Shown here piece by piece: positions 10,470 to 21,440 of a stretch of 64,000 bases of DNA. Positions within the stretch are counted from its first letter, which is position 1. Every line of letters begins with the position of its first letter. The stretch is taken from positions 3,412,062 to 3,476,061 of the forward strand of contig NW_022098037.1 of NCBI RefSeq assembly GCF_002288925.2. The letters are read 5' to 3'. Position numbers and translations under genes: made by a program. The notes beneath the pieces are model-generated. The model was given only the letters and a program-made list of their open reading frames with translations. It did not search any database and was not told the DNA's origin. This stretch comes from Delphinapterus leucas. Its lineage: Eukaryota; Chordata; Mammalia; Artiodactyla; Monodontidae.

Positions 10470-11195
10470 TTGTTGTTCATAACAAGCCCCTTTTCACCAC
10501 AATTGGGTTTATGTTAATAAGGTGACTTTTACAAAGCACCTAAAGATGGGGGCTGGTTGCCAGGGGAACCAACCTTAGATAAAGGGGTGGAACTTTCTGT
10601 CCCACCCCCTCTGATTTCTGGGGACAGGAAAGGAGCTGGAGGTTGAATCAACTACCAATGGGCAATGATTTAATCAATCACGTCTATGTAATGAAGCCTC
10701 CATGAAAACTCAAAAGCAAGCAGTTCAGAAAGCTTCCAGGTTGGTGAATCAGAACATTCCACATGCCACTATGCCGAGCCCAAACTCCGCGGGACAGCAA
10801 CTCCTTTGTTTGGTACCTCGCCCTAAGTATCTCTTCATTTGGCTATTGATTTGTATCCTCTAATATCCTTTGTAATAATCTGGTAATCTAGTGAGTGAAT
10901 GGGTTTCCTGAGTTCTGCAAACCACTCGAACAAATTTATTGAACCCGTGGATGAAGTCATGAGAACTTCTGGTTTATAGCCAGTTGGTCAGAAGTACAAG
11001 TAACAACCTGGATTTGCAAGTGGCATCTGAGGTGGAGGACAGTCTTGTGGGACTGAGCCCTTAATCTGTGGAATTTGATGCTGTCTCCAAGTAGTGGTGT
11101 CAGAATTCAGTTGAATTGTAGGACACCCAGCTGGTGTCAGAGAATTGTTCGGTGGTGTGGGGGGAAACTACCCCCCTGCCATACGTTGGCACTCA
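10470..11195 (+). mobile_element. ERV-type LTR remnant, subfamily not assigned
   Basis: The order of phrases looks like an LTR with a U3-R-U5 plan: an early aacaagccccttttcac, a C-rich cccaccccctctgatttctg, gtaatgaagcctccatgaaa, a cagcaactcctttg block, then gtgagtgaatgggtttcctg, gaacttctggtttatagcca, ggactgagcccttaatctgt and gaattgtaggacacccagct. No internal gag/pol-like sequence was seen on either side. Boundaries are approximate. Confidence 0.55.
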
Positions 11196-11309
11196 TGATC
11201 AGAAGCCTTATGTCTCTACCACAGTGTGTGTTTTGGAGAAAAGAGAAGCAAAAAGAAAATACACCTTGGGGTTCACAGAATATAAACAAATAGGGATATG
11301 AGCTATATC

Positions 11310-11840
11310 AGTTAGATTTTTCTGTCCCAAACTTAGCACTTAAAACATTTATTTGCTCACAGTTCTGTGGATTCGCAATTTGGGTTAGGCTCAGCTGACA
11401 CCATTCATCTCTGGTCCACATGTTGTTGGTCAGACTCAATCATGTGTCAGTTAGCTGATAATAGCCTCATTGGCATGTCTTGTGGTTGCCTGTCTATTGC
11501 CAGCAGGAAAAAAAGGAACTGGTCATAAGTTACTCATCATCCATCAAGTAAGCCTGAGCTTATCCACATAGTAGTAGTAACAGGGTTACCAAGAGGAGCT
11601 AGGGAGGGTCCTGTGTGCTATATTTTTGAATGTTCTACTTGCATCACATGTGCTAATGTCCCACTGGCAAAGCAAGCCCAGATTCAAGTGGTAGAGAAAG
11701 TGATACCACCTCTTGATGGCAGTTGCTGCAAAGTCACATCACAAAAGCGCATGCTTATAGAAAGAGGAAGAATTCCGGGCCATTTTTGCAAACAATTTAT
11801 CAAAAAAGCTAGACTCAAAGGACACAAAAGAAGTATCATG
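11310..11840 (-). mobile_element. Old dispersed repeat, LTR-like, family not assigned
   Basis: Phrases such as atttgctcacagttctgtgg, a gttaggctcagctgac zone, gcccagattcaagtggtaga and accacctcttgatggcagtt belong to a very common old repeat in which the end cagttctg lies near the left side. The orientation is inferred from that. Frames inside it (11613-11843) have no known motif. Confidence 0.45.
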
Positions 11841-12356
11841 TAACTTTCTGCAAAGCTTTATAAGAGAAGGCATGTGCTAAGATTCTTGGTGAAATTTTGT
11901 GAAAGGAATAATTATATATATATTATCTGTAGCATCATCAAAAGTCCAATCTAAGCAGAATGAACCATTTCATTCTCTAACTTAAAGAATTAAATAAACT
12001 CTTAAAAAAGAGTGTCATAAAAGCATTAGGAAAACAAAAATAACTCACTTTCTGGCTATCAAGAGTCATGCTCCCCAGAAAGAGTATTTTGAGCTAAGCA
12101 AATAAAATTGTATTAGCCCTAAAGAAACCTGGAGAGCATTTTACATATTCTCCCATTTTACCTTTCTAATTCTATTCCGTAAGTTTTTATTGCATACCTA
12201 CTACATGCTAAGCCCTGTGGCAATTATGTAAAGACAAAGAATATTATAAGATCATGAGTTTGGGTATTATTTTATTTCTTTTTTTCTTGTTAAATCATTA
12301 ATAAAGTGAATTTGGTGAGAGTACTCCTAATTTTCTTGGTAGGAGAACTAAGTTCT
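11841..12356. other. AT-rich unassigned stretch
   Basis: AT-rich with no assignable element. A short L2-like antisense phrase, tgcatacctactacatgcta, occurs near 12191-12210. It ends at the target site of the L1 insertion. Confidence 0.4.
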
Positions 12357-12358
12357 GA

Positions 12359-12730
12359 GTGTCTTACAACCCAGTCCAAAAATGGGCAGAAGACTTAAAT
12401 AGACATTTGTCCAAAGAAGACATACAGATTGCCAACAAACACATGAAAAGATGCTCAGCATCACTAATCATTAGAGAAATGCAAATCAAAATCACAATGA
12501 GATATCACCCCACACTGGTCAGAATGGCCATCATCAAAAAATCTACAAACAATAAATGCTGGAGAGGGTGTGGAGAAAAGGGAACCCTCCTGCACTATTG
12601 GTGGGAATGTAAATTGATACAGCCACTATGGAGAACAGTATGGAGGTTCCTTAAAAAACTAAAATTGGAACTACCATATGACCCAGCAATCCCAATAGTG
12701 GGCATATACCCTGAGAAAACCATAATTTAA
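12359..12730 (+). pseudogene. L1 ORF2p C-terminal fragment (cysteine-rich region), open by chance
   Basis: An uninterrupted 123-codon frame encoding the end of the L1 reverse transcriptase polyprotein. From about residue 5 it shows [10 protein letters not shown], then [13 protein letters not shown], the cysteine motif CWRGCGEKG (around residues 64-72) followed by HYWWEC, then [19 protein letters not shown] before the stop. One substitution turns the usual cysteine-adjacent context to HYWWEC. The endonuclease and reverse transcriptase domains are absent because of 5' truncation. The reported ATG lies in the flanking target duplication and is not the ORF2 start. Confidence 0.9.
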
Positions 12731-13001
12731 AAAGAGTCATGTACCACAATGTTCATTGCAGCACTATTTACAATAGCCAGGACATGGAAGCAACCTAAAT
12801 GTCCATCAACAGATGAATGGATAAAGAAGATGTGCTACATATATACATGGAATATTACTCAGCCATAAAAAGGAATGAAATTGAGTTATTTGTAGTGAGG
12901 TGGGTGCACCTAGAGTCTGTCATACAGAGTGAAATCAGTCAGATAGAGAAAAACAAATACCGTATGCTTATGCATATATAGGAATCTAAAAAAAAGGTAC
13001 T

Positions 13002-13354
13002 GGGACTTCCCTTGTGGCACAGTGGTTGGGACTCTGCCTGCCAATGCAGGGGACTTGGGTTCAAGCCCTGGTCCGGGAAGATCCCACATGCCGTGGAGCA
13101 ACTAAGCCTGTACGCCACAACTATTGAGCCTGCCAGCTCTAGAGCCCACGAGCCACAACTACTGAGCCTGCGTGCCACAACTATTGAAGACCACGCGCCT
13201 AGAGCCTACGCTCCACAGCAAGAGAAGCCACCACAATGAGAAGCCCGTGCACCGCAACGAAGAGTAGCCCCCACTCACCGCAACCAGAGAAAGCCCGTGC
13301 ACGGCAACGAAGACCCAACACAGCCAAAATTAATTAATTAATTAATTAATTTTT
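13002..13354 (+). mobile_element. CHR-2-type long SINE inserted in an L1
   Basis: Head gggacttcccttgtggcaca with A box TGGCACAGTGG-like, B box GGTTCAAGCCC, then the long body with repeated ccacaactattgagcctg blocks, gaagcccgtgcaccgcaacg and a (TAAT)n-type tail at 13329-13352. Flanking aaaaggtact (12992-13001) and aaatggtact (13355-13364) form the target duplication. Both short body repeats and the tail type distinguish it from the shorter, younger SINEs in the window. Confidence 0.88.
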
Positions 13355-13728
13355 AAATGGTACTGATGAACCTAGTGGCAGGGCAGGAATAAAGACGCAG
13401 GCATAGAGAACGGACTCGAGGACACAGCAGGGGAATGGGAGGCTGGAACGAAGTGAGAGAGTAGCATTGACATATATGCACTACCAAATGTAAAATAGAT
13501 AGCTAGTGGGAAGCTGTTGCATAGCATTGGGAGATCAGCTCGATGCTTTGTGACGACCTAGAGGAGTGGGATAGGGAGGGTGGGAGGAGGCTCAAGAGGG
13601 AGGAGATATGGGGATATATGTATACATACAGCTGATTCACTTTGTTGTACAGCAGAGACTAACACAACATTGTAAAGCAATTACACTCCAATAAAGATTA
13701 AAAAAAAAAAAAAAAAAGAGTGTTTTAC

Positions 13729-13944
13729 TAAAGCTACCCAAGATACAGTGGCAGAACCTAGGACAGCATCCAGAGCCGCCTCTGCAGTGTGCTGGGGCAC
13801 TGTTGACAGGAAGAAGGCAAACAAGACAAAAGAGGACTAGATGGGGACATCTCTTATTTTAGGAATGTTTAGATGTAAAAATAGGATCATGAAGAATTAG
13901 ATGCAAGTTATAAAATTAACTCTATGTGGTTAGCATACATACTA
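13729..13944. other. Unassigned flank between L1 and L2
   Basis: No element recognised. The first bases continue the sequence interrupted by the L1 at 12356. Confidence 0.35.
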
Positions 13945-14483
13945 ATAATATGCTTCTAGAAGCTTCCATCTGACTCAGAATAAAATCCAAGTCCTTACTA
14001 TGTCCTACAAAGGCCTGAAAGACTTAGCTGTTCCTCTGACCTTGTCTCCTAGCATCTCCTCTACCTCTCTCTGCTCCCACTACCTTGCCTTATTGCTGTT
14101 CCTCAGAAATACCAAGACATCTCATCTCAGGGCTTTGTACTTCCTGTCCTCTCTGGCTGGACCACTTTTCCTTCCCAGATCTCTGCAGGCCTTCTTCAAT
14201 TCTTGGCTCAGATATCACCACACTAAGGAGGCCCTTCCTTACTATAAACATACTATATGAAACACAACCCTCCCTCTGCCTTTCATTCTCTGCCCCCCTA
14301 ACATGTTCTCTATTTTTATTCTTAGAGCTTATCATCTCCTGATTCGATATATATTTATTGTCTGTTTCTCCTACTAGAATATAAGCTCTTCAGGACCTGG
14401 TCTGTTTTCGTTGACTGTTTTATCCTCAGTACCTAGGAGAGTGTCTAGCACACAGTGTTAAGTAAACATTTGTTGAATGAATT
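13945..14483 (+). mobile_element. L2 LINE 3' region, sense, well preserved
   Basis: One of the best L2 ends here. In order: cagaataaaatccaagtcct, a caaaggcctgaaagactta zone, ggctggaccacttttccttc, gctcagatatcaccacacta, aggaggcccttccttactat, tctcctactagaatataagc, cctcagtacctaggagagtg and gtaaacatttgttgaatgaa. The overlapping frames at 14000-14342 on both strands derive from this repeat. Confidence 0.85.
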
Positions 14484-14494
14484 TTTCATCACTG

Positions 14495-14582
14495 ATGTAC
14501 GTGCATAGATATATACCATGTATATACATCTATGCATATATCTATATGTATAGATGTATATATACCTACATAATCATACATG
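14495..14582. repeat. AT-rich (TATACATA)-type low-complexity tract
   Basis: Alternating tatata/catg text with internal dyads, for example catagatatatacc against tatacatctatg. It directly follows the L2 end and may have grown from it. Confidence 0.75.
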
Positions 14583-14583
14583 T

Positions 14584-15425
14584 CAATGCAGAATAATTGT
14601 TAATGAAGCCCAGAACCATACTATAGCAATCTCTTCTCATCAGGGCCTTGCTATCTCTCTAAAGTTGTTAACTTTATGTTTCTACCTGGTTCTGATCTTC
14701 TTTTGTTATTCTGTTTCATCGGTGCTCACTGATTGGTTTCTGATTCGCATTTCACACAGATTCATGAACTTCACCTTCTTTTGTCAGACCAGGTATGACT
14801 AATTAAAGAGAATCCCAGTGACCTTCAATTGCTTAAAGTGTACTCTTTCAAGTAGAGAGAACATCTGCCTTGCAATGCATAGATGCCACCGATAATAGTT
14901 AATTCTATTGCTCTAGATGTTCCCTTTCATATTTGCTATTACATAAACCCAGGCAATGATGAAAGACAATGTCTCCATACAACAGATTCTGCATTACAAA
15001 ATGCGCCCCACAAAATTACTGTTACACAGTATCCACTGCAGATATATAATGAAGAGGTTCAAATGCACCTCTCAATAGTTCGGTATCCTATAAGAAAAGG
15101 AAGACTTTCAGATTAATTATTGCTTGGAAGCCTCTCAATTACACAAAAGCTCTTTGTTGTGTGACTGTCTTCTGCTTCTAAAATATCCCCTACCTTAAAC
15201 AAGTGAGAATAAAAGCTGTCGGCTTCCTAGTTCACTGAGGTCTTGCCATTCAACCCTGTGGTTAGGTACACGTGAGTTACTGAGTACAGCGGCATCACCA
15301 TAGAAGGAATTCCACAGAACCTGGGTAGGTGGACAGGAGGAACCATAGCTTAGAGAAAAAGGAAAAATGTTCGGGGAGAATTTGCAAGACAGCATCTACT
15401 TTCCCAGCTTTCAGTTCTAGCCCTT
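14584..15425. other. Unassigned stretch, no gene seen
   Basis: No known repeat or coding motif. Frames of 66-82 codons (14554-14802, 14883-15116, 15195-15395 antisense) have no recognisable domain. The text is of average complexity and could be old unique DNA. Confidence 0.35.
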
Positions 15426-15429
15426 CTTT

Positions 15430-16042
15430 TCACCCCCAACCACTTCTCCAATTTAGACCCTCACAATCTCTCACTAGACTATTCTAATGGCCTCTAACTG
15501 TCCTCTCTGACTCCAGTTTCTCTCTCCTCTAATTTCTCCTTTACAGAATCACATGAGTCTTTCTCCTAACTCACAAATGGTATCATATCGCATCAACAGC
15601 CTTCAATGCTTCCTATTGCCCGTAGAGTCAACTCCGTACCCCTTAGCAAAGCACTAAACTTCTTGCTGATCTAATCCCAGACCACTCTCCCAACTTCATC
15701 TCCCAGTTCACGCCCTCATTCAGCATCAACACTGCAGCTAAAGAGAGCTGCATATCAGGTACTTTCTGTGTTTTCTCATCTGATTCCTCTTGTTTCTTCC
15801 ATCAAGAAATCATTCCCTTGAATCCAGCTCACTCCTCCATACCTAGACCACAGTGGACCTAATTCATGAGCCCTTCCCTGGGCCTTTCAGTAGAAATTAA
15901 TTGCTCCCTCCTCCATGCTCCATCAGACTCTACAATTTCTCCACTATTGAATATGTACCATACTCCTCCTTGTTATTGGTGTATGCTTTAATCTCCTCAC
16001 TAAATTGTCAGCTCTTTAAAAATGATTTCATCTCCGTATCTC
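15430..16042 (+). mobile_element. L2 LINE 3' region, sense
   Basis: L2 phrases in order: ctattctaatggcctctaac, a ctcctttacagaatcacatg zone, tcaatgcttcctattgcccg, cttgctgatctaatcccaga, a long C/T-rich body, gagcccttccctgggccttt and ctcctcactaaattgtcagc. The expected L2 terminus is replaced at 16045 by an antisense MIR. Confidence 0.72.
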
Positions 16043-16044
16043 TT

Positions 16045-16262
16045 CTCGGGCTTTTACTATATGCTAGGCATGATTTCAAATGCTGCAGGTGTATTAGTAG
16101 TTTTTTAATACTTACAGCAAACCTACAAAGTAATACTTTTATCTCCATTTTATAAATAAGTAGAAAGAGGTACAGACAAGTTAGGTAATTCATCTACCCT
16201 CACAAAGGGTATTGGCGCTAGTCAAACTGACCCCAGAGTCCATATACTTAAACACTATAGTA
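16045..16262 (-). mobile_element. MIR SINE, antisense
   Basis: Shows ttttactatatgctaggcat, ttaatacttacagcaaacct, atctccattttataaataag, gaggtacagacaagttaggt and accccagagtccatatactt, the reverse MIR order from tail to head. Confidence 0.75.
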
Positions 16263-16374
16263 TGAATATATTTAAATTTATCCAAAGAAAGCATTTAAAT
16301 AGTTCCAAAGACTGATAGAAAATGCTATAAAAGCAGGTGATAAGAATATTAGGGAGTAACTCAGACTAAAAAAG

Positions 16375-16482
16375 CCCAGAGAAGTTAAGCTGCTTATCCG
16401 AGTTCACACAGTGAGTTACTGGCAGAGACAAAATGAAATCTGGGTCTCCGGAGGCTGGCCTATTGCTCTTTAAACTAGATCA
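16375..16482 (-). mobile_element. MIR SINE fragment, antisense (head half)
   Basis: Contains ccagagaagttaagctgctt, gagttcacacagtgagttac and a gggtctccggaggctggcct zone ending near the tRNA-like head. Confidence 0.65.
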
Positions 16483-16749
16483 TGGCTGCCATGTGGTTCC
16501 TATGGAGTGACTGGTGAGAAAAAAAGAGATGAGAAACGTAAGTGAGTCTCATGTAACTGTAAGAAGTAATAAGGAACTCAGGCAAGGATGGATGTCAAGA
16601 TACTGTAAGCAAATTCCCTAATAAAAACACCTCTAAGGATGAATTTTTTTTAACTCTGAAACTCGAAAAACCTAAATCCATGGACCCAAGTAAAAACATG
16701 GGCAAAGTGTGAATGGACAGAACCTAAAATTTAATAGCAAACTCTTTTT

Positions 16750-16935
16750 TCAGTACTTACCACATGCTGGAGTTGTGTTAACACTTGACCTGATATAATC
16801 CTCACAACAGACCTATCGTCATTACTATTAGCCTCATTTTAAAGAGACAGGAACAGTCTACGAGAAACTGAATAAATTTCCTAAGGTCACAGAGAGGGTA
16901 AGAGGTAGCACTGGGATGCATATTCCAAACAAATG
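16750..16935 (-). mobile_element. MIR SINE, antisense
   Basis: Shows agtacttaccacatgctgga, ataatcctcacaacagacct, attagcctcattttaaagag and aatttcctaaggtcacagag followed by gtagcactgggatgc. This is the third antisense MIR in 900 bases. Confidence 0.75.
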
Positions 16936-16989
16936 AATTTTTCAGGTAATAGAAGCTCATTCCTTGAAGCCCTAAAACCATTTTGGATT

Positions 16990-17660
16990 TCAGCACCCTT
17001 ATATGCAGTATATACTTTCCTGCCTTCCAAGAAAAAGAACTGCAATATATTTTAATTTTTCACTTGGTTCCCAAAGTCATCAGTATGTGTGTCCCTATGC
17101 ACCAGCTTCCTTCAAAATGGTTGTAAAGAGGCAATTATCATACAACAATGCCATACTGAGGCAGGTATACCTAGTGTCTGACAATAAATGGTCTCTTAAA
17201 TACTGTTTTCTTAGTCCCTTTGCCTGCTATTATAGTTTTCCCACTTTTCCTCATCAAAACACGGCAGCTATGATGTCTTGCAGTTATATGCCTTCATCAC
17301 CCTCATCGCTTGCTGCTATGGACTGGGAGACCACATAATGGTCATGTTAGAATTTGGCAAAAATTCAGAGCTGTTAAAATTTGAGTGAGGAGCAGAAATA
17401 CTGTACCACAAGCAAAGTTCCTGAGCAGAAGTGAAGCCATGTGGTTTCCTTTTACTGGTCAAACCCCCTTCTTTAGCTGTATTCCTGATTATGTAAATGC
17501 TAAACAAATACTGGGGGCAGGGCTGGGGCTGGAGATGGCAATGTAACATTACCTTGTAAGGGTAGATTTATCAGGGTGAATTTTAAAAAGCACCATTTTT
17601 AAAGAAAAAATAATAAAATATTCTAATAGAATCATATTCTAAAAATTCAAATGCTGCTTT
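16990..17660. other. Unassigned stretch, no gene seen
   Basis: No assignable repeat. The 111-codon frame at 17003-17338 reads as low-information text with no known motif and is opposed by a 77-codon frame on the other strand. Neither is supported as a gene. Confidence 0.35.
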
Positions 17661-17682
17661 TAATCTTTATTAAATATTAGAG

Positions 17683-17890
17683 AGGTGATATGGTGAGATA
17701 TAAGAACCTGGACTTTAGATCTGGAAATACTTAAGTTTTACTCTTTCTCCACTCCTTTCTGACAATTGACTTTGGACAAGTTACTTAATTTTCTCTGAGC
17801 CTCCATTTTTTATTTTCATATCTTAAATTGTGGAGAATGATAAAACTTATAAACTATGTAAAGTACCTGACACATAACAGTTAGTTTTAA
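17683..17890 (+). mobile_element. MIR SINE, sense
   Basis: Sense MIR order: gaacctggactttagatctg, ttgactttggacaagttact, taattttctctgagcctcca and gtaaagtacctgacacataa at the tail. Confidence 0.75.
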
Positions 17891-18148
17891 AATCTCATAT
17901 AATAGAGTGGAGATCATATTTTTATTACTTGAACTTAAAATACACTTAGTCTCAAAGTTACTTTCATGGTCTAGAATTTATAACTCATAATTATATTGCA
18001 GAAAATTTAAAGAATTCATGTTGTCATCTCAGAAACTCTGAGGCTAGCAGAGTTTTATCTTCAGAGTTTTTGTATGGCTTAAATTTACCAGTCATCATTT
18101 GAGCCAGATGGCTTGAATTCAGTAGTTTCTTGCTAAGTATCAGTTGGA

Positions 18149-18176
18149 AGGATGGATGGATGGAGGGATGGATGGA
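18149..18176. repeat. (GGAT)n tetranucleotide microsatellite
   Basis: Imperfect repeats of ggat with one gggat interruption. Confidence 0.85.
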
Positions 18177-18339
18177 AAGAAATACCAACACTTGGACACA
18201 AAGTTAGTATTTAAAGAGGATGGATTTTCAGTTGAATACATATGTGTACTTGCTATTTTATCGAGATTGGAAGCATCATTTAATACAAGATTGATTTAGC
18301 AATACCTACCTGCACTTGAGCTTTACGTTTGAAGAGACC

Positions 18340-18852
18340 TCAGAAACATGGGACTGGAAGAAAGAGGAGCGAAACCAGGTAGGGTAAGAATGGTGATGGG
18401 AATAGCACAGCATCTGGCCCAGCTACAGAGGCTGGCCCAGGGAAAGGCAGCTGTCTAGACTTAGAATCCAAGGAGTCCAGAAAACTCAGCACAATTCCTG
18501 GGTGAGCTGGTCTGACAGAGTGCACATGAATAGCAAATTGAAAAAGGAGGAGAGTAAGAACTCTCGGGAAATGGAAGAGGACAATAATGGCAGTGCTGGG
18601 AGCTCTATCCATTCCCTTTAGAGTTGGGGCCTGCAGTCTGATACACCAGGATGATGCCCTAACCCCCAGGGAAAGAGACTGAATGCAACCAAGCAGGTTG
18701 ATGTTTGGGGCCAGAGGGCCAAAGGAAATGGACAGAGAGATTTGGCTGACAGAAGAGTGGGAGGTAAGGTGGAAGTCCAGGAAAAGGAAGGTGCCAGACC
18801 AGATAAAAGCAAAAGAATAGCAAAAAGTACAACTCCAGCAGTGTGGTGACAA
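18340..18852 (-). other. 170-codon open frame, unrecognised, probably not coding
   Basis: The longest open frame in the window outside repeats. The product would be rich in Ser, Leu, Phe and Pro, with a hydrophobic N-terminal part (CYSFAFIWSG, then FLFLDFHL) and a Pro/Phe-rich end. Such composition is what a purine-rich + strand gives when read antisense. I see no domain, no repeated motif, no intron signals and no adjacent promoter. A shifted 83-codon frame overlaps it at 18618-18869. A lineage-specific exon cannot be excluded without expression data. Confidence 0.12.
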
Positions 18853-19534
18853 AACAGTGTCCCTTCCAAATCTAACTGTTAAGACTCAAGAAAGCAACAT
18901 GGCCCAGCGCCCTTGCCTGGGTCCTGGATCCCAGGTCCAAGAGTGGGACTCATTTTCAAGTCCTTCTGAATAGTGAAAATGAGGCTATATTTCTGCCTCA
19001 CTCAGGATGAGCTTTAGAATCAGGACATAGCTGATGCTGGGTAGTGACAATCAACTAATGAGAAACTGGGAAGGCAGAAGCAAGAGAAGCAATGCTGATA
19101 TTATGTTTCTGAGGTAAATATACTTTGAAAACTTCCTTGTGGGCATGAACCAAGTTTTCTTTATCTACTCATACCTTATAACACAGCCTTGCATAGGGAG
19201 GTGGGCACTATAGTTAATCCTAAGCAACAGTTAAATCTATACTCATGGGTACAAAATAAGTACATCAGTACTATCTGTTACAAGCACCACCTACCTTTTT
19301 TTTCCTGTGTATCTGTAGACAAGGACATCCTGCCACATCCCCTTTGCTACTCAAAATTATTTTCATAGCTTCTGACTTTATCTGGGCCCACATTGCTTTT
19401 CAAAGGGAAGTGTTAATTACTTCACAGGATTTATCTGTTTATCTGAAACTCTCTTATCAAAGGTATTTTGACCCATATAGATTAGAGCTCTGAGCTTCTG
19501 AATAATTTTCTCTTCATAGTAGTGCTAAATTTAA

Positions 19535-19722
19535 TTAAACAAACATTTGTTTAGCAACTGCCTGTGGAGATTAGATGAAAGGATGCAAAGGAATGGCAGG
19601 CATATGGAGCAAATATGATTAAGACAAGGTCCCTGTCCTCAAGAAGCTTTAAAACTAGTCAAGAAGCAAGTACAAATAATGAAGTATGCTAAAGCTGAAT
19701 GAAACAAATACTGTAATGAAAA
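19535..19722 (-). mobile_element. L2 LINE 3' end, antisense
   Basis: Shows caaacatttgtttagcaact, gacaaggtccctgtcctcaa and agaagctttaaaactagtca, the reverse complement of an L2 terminus. Confidence 0.6.
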
Positions 19723-19739
19723 TGCAAAGAACATGGAAG

Positions 19740-20034
19740 CAATTAATTCCTTCTCAAACTGTGTATATTTATAATCTCAATATCACCTCCCTTGTGCATA
19801 TCCTGGGCCCTCCAACAAATTGCACTTATTCTCTTCTCTAGTATTTATTCCAACCTATTTATTCTCTTTAGTATTTATTCCAACCTATGAAGGGACTTTC
19901 TTAGGCTTTCTACCATCTTAGTTACATGTTCCCCACCCTCCAAGTAGACTGAAAGCTGATGGATGACTTTTGTGACCCTGGCACAGATTCTTGGACATAG
20001 AGTACATTTAATCTCCATTTCTTGAATTGAACAT
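19740..20034 (+). mobile_element. Diverged L2-like 3' fragment with a local tandem duplication
   Basis: L2-like cacctcccttgtgcatatcc, tccaagtagactgaaagctg and a gcacagattcttggacatag tail. Within it, the segment ending agtatttattccaacctat occurs twice in tandem (about 19828-19858 and 19859-19888), differing by a small internal change. Assignment to L2 is tentative. Confidence 0.45.
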
Positions 20035-20090
20035 AAACACACACACACATACACACACACACACACATGCACACACGGACAAACACACAC
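20035..20090. repeat. (CA)n microsatellite
   Basis: CA repeats with interruptions (acat, atgc, cgga). The antisense frame over 19875-20090 that begins with a Cys/Val-rich run is only this repeat translated. Confidence 0.9.
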
Positions 20091-20094
20091 AATT

Positions 20095-20880
20095 AATGCC
20101 CATTGTTTCAGGAGCTAATAATTATTCTTAATACTTGGATTCCAAAAGATACCCCCGCAAGTATCCATGATTAAAATGTTGAATTAGAGATGGTTCATCT
20201 CCCACTAGTTTCAAAACAACTCTCTTAGCTATTTTTACTAAAGAAAGTTACAAAATCATGATTCAATTTCCTGATGTAGGAACATAAATACTTTACAGGG
20301 AAAAATCTAAATACATCACTACTTTAATACCCACAATGTATAATATCTATAAAATGAAATGTTAGCTCTATCTAGGCATAAAAAATATTCAAAAACATAA
20401 TCAAATAACAAAAACTCACTCTTTGCAGAAGACAGTAACTATAGTCACTTGGTTACTGCTTTAATGCATTTACTGCTTAAATGCATTAAAAGAAAGGACA
20501 ACAATGTACAGCATCTGTATTAATTTAAAAGAATTCAAATCTTGAAATTGGGGCCAAATCCAGAATGTGAAACACTGAAATCAATAAATGCATAATTTTC
20601 ACCTATGTATACTCCTCTAAATCACAGAATACAGATGATTTTTGAAGTAAATGTTCCATTATAAAAAGACCTTGTCTGATGCTTACCAATGTAAACCTCT
20701 TTTCCAGGCCACACCTTTCACTGGGAATCCAAGGGCTGGCATTCAGTGTCCACATCCAGAGTTCTTGGATCTCCAATCTTTGCAAGTTATTCCTCAAAGA
20801 GTTTGATAAACAAGGATGGGTGGATAAGTTACTTTCCCCTAATGAGACTATGGCAGGGCTAGAGGCCCTAATAAACATGT
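20095..20880. other. AT-rich unassigned stretch
   Basis: No recognised element. A short duplication, a tgcatttactgct-like unit near 20458-20485, is the only internal structure. The opposing frames at 20603-20878 and 20679-21005 have no known motif. Confidence 0.35.
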
Positions 20881-20969
20881 GTTGGAGGAAGGAAGGAAGG
20901 AGGGAAGGAAGGAAGGAAGGAAAGAAGGAAGGAAGGAAAGAAGGAAGGAAGGAAAGAAGAAAGGGAGGA
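20881..20969. repeat. (GGAA)n microsatellite
   Basis: About 85 bases of ggaa units with aaag and agg interruptions. Arrays of GGAA can bind ETS-family factors in other genomes. Here nothing beyond the motif suggests function. It generates spurious Lys/Glu/Gly/Arg frames on the + strand and Ser/Phe/Leu/Pro frames on the other. Confidence 0.92.
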
Positions 20970-20979
20970 TGGATTTCAT

Positions 20980-21195
20980 TTTATCTGATGAATTTAAAAT
21001 TTTAAAGTCTCCAGAAGTTCTCCTAACAGCATACAGCAAATGGAGAAGCATAATTGAAGAAAAATCTAATAAATTTTGATAAGAATAAGAAGAATCAGTG
21101 GCATTTGAGTCACAGCATGCTCATACACTCTACAACCCAACTCAGTGCAACGGAAGCTCTATTCTGGGCAGTTACAGCCAGGAAGATGGGGCAAG
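20980..21195 (+). mobile_element. Old repeat, left copy of a pair (second copy at 22.3 kb), L1-like but unassigned
   Basis: Shares an ordered set of phrases with 22322-22500: aagtctccagaagttctcc against aagtctctggaaattatca, then a gcatacagcaaatggagaa / gcatacaacaagtggagaa pair, aaaatctaataaattttgat / aaatctaataaatcttgat and gtggcatttgagtcacagc / gtggcatttgaaccatgac. The common order and spacing show homology between the two. Both lie upstream of old L1 text, so an L1 5' region is a reasonable guess. Confidence 0.55.
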
Positions 21196-21224
21196 AAGGG
21201 AAGAAAGGAGAGACTGAGGGAGTT

Positions 21225-21440
21225 TAACAGTTATTATGTGTCAACTTGACTGGACCACAAGGTACCCCAGATATTTGATAAGCATTATTCTGGGTGTTTC
21301 TGTAAGGGTGTTTTTGGATGAGATGAACATTTAAATCAGTAGACTGAGAAAAAAAGATTGCCCTCCCTAATGTGGTGGACTTCATCCAATCAGTTGAAGG
21401 CTTGAATAGAAAAAAAAGGCTGACCCTCCTCCAAGTAAAG
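21225..21440 (+). mobile_element. MLT2-type ERVL LTR fragment, sense
   Basis: 5' LTR portion: attatgtgtcaacttgactg, attctgggtgtttctgtaag, aaatcagtagactgagaaaa and a gaaggcttgaatagaaaaaa phrase. The same phrases open the fuller copy at 29.6 kb. The 3' half is missing, and it lies between the two copies of the repeat at 20.98 and 22.32 kb. Confidence 0.75.

Larger units (their letters stand above)
12357..13728 (+). mobile_element. 5'-truncated cetartiodactyl-type L1, with target-site duplication and an internal SINE
   Basis: The element covers the ORF2 C-terminus and the full 3' UTR and ends in poly(A) at 13701-13717, behind ccaataaagatt. Flanks gagtgtcttac (12357-12367) and gagtgttttac (13718-13728) are an 11-bp target duplication with one mismatch. 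The body proper is 12368-13717. A CHR-2-type SINE (13002-13354) splits it at the start of the 3' UTR. Removing the SINE leaves about 1 kb of L1. Confidence 0.92.
17900..19530. other. Mostly unique stretch containing one (GGAT)n tract
   Basis: No transposon recognised. The purine-rich portion at 18330-18850 contains the longest non-repeat frame in the window, given separately. Around 19380-19480 the sequence is of even, mixed complexity, which could suit a conserved non-coding element, although nothing here proves it. Confidence 0.4.

Noticed and set aside
20679..21079. Lys/Glu/Gly-rich repeat proteins on the + strand
   Set aside because: Translation of the (GGAA)n tract.
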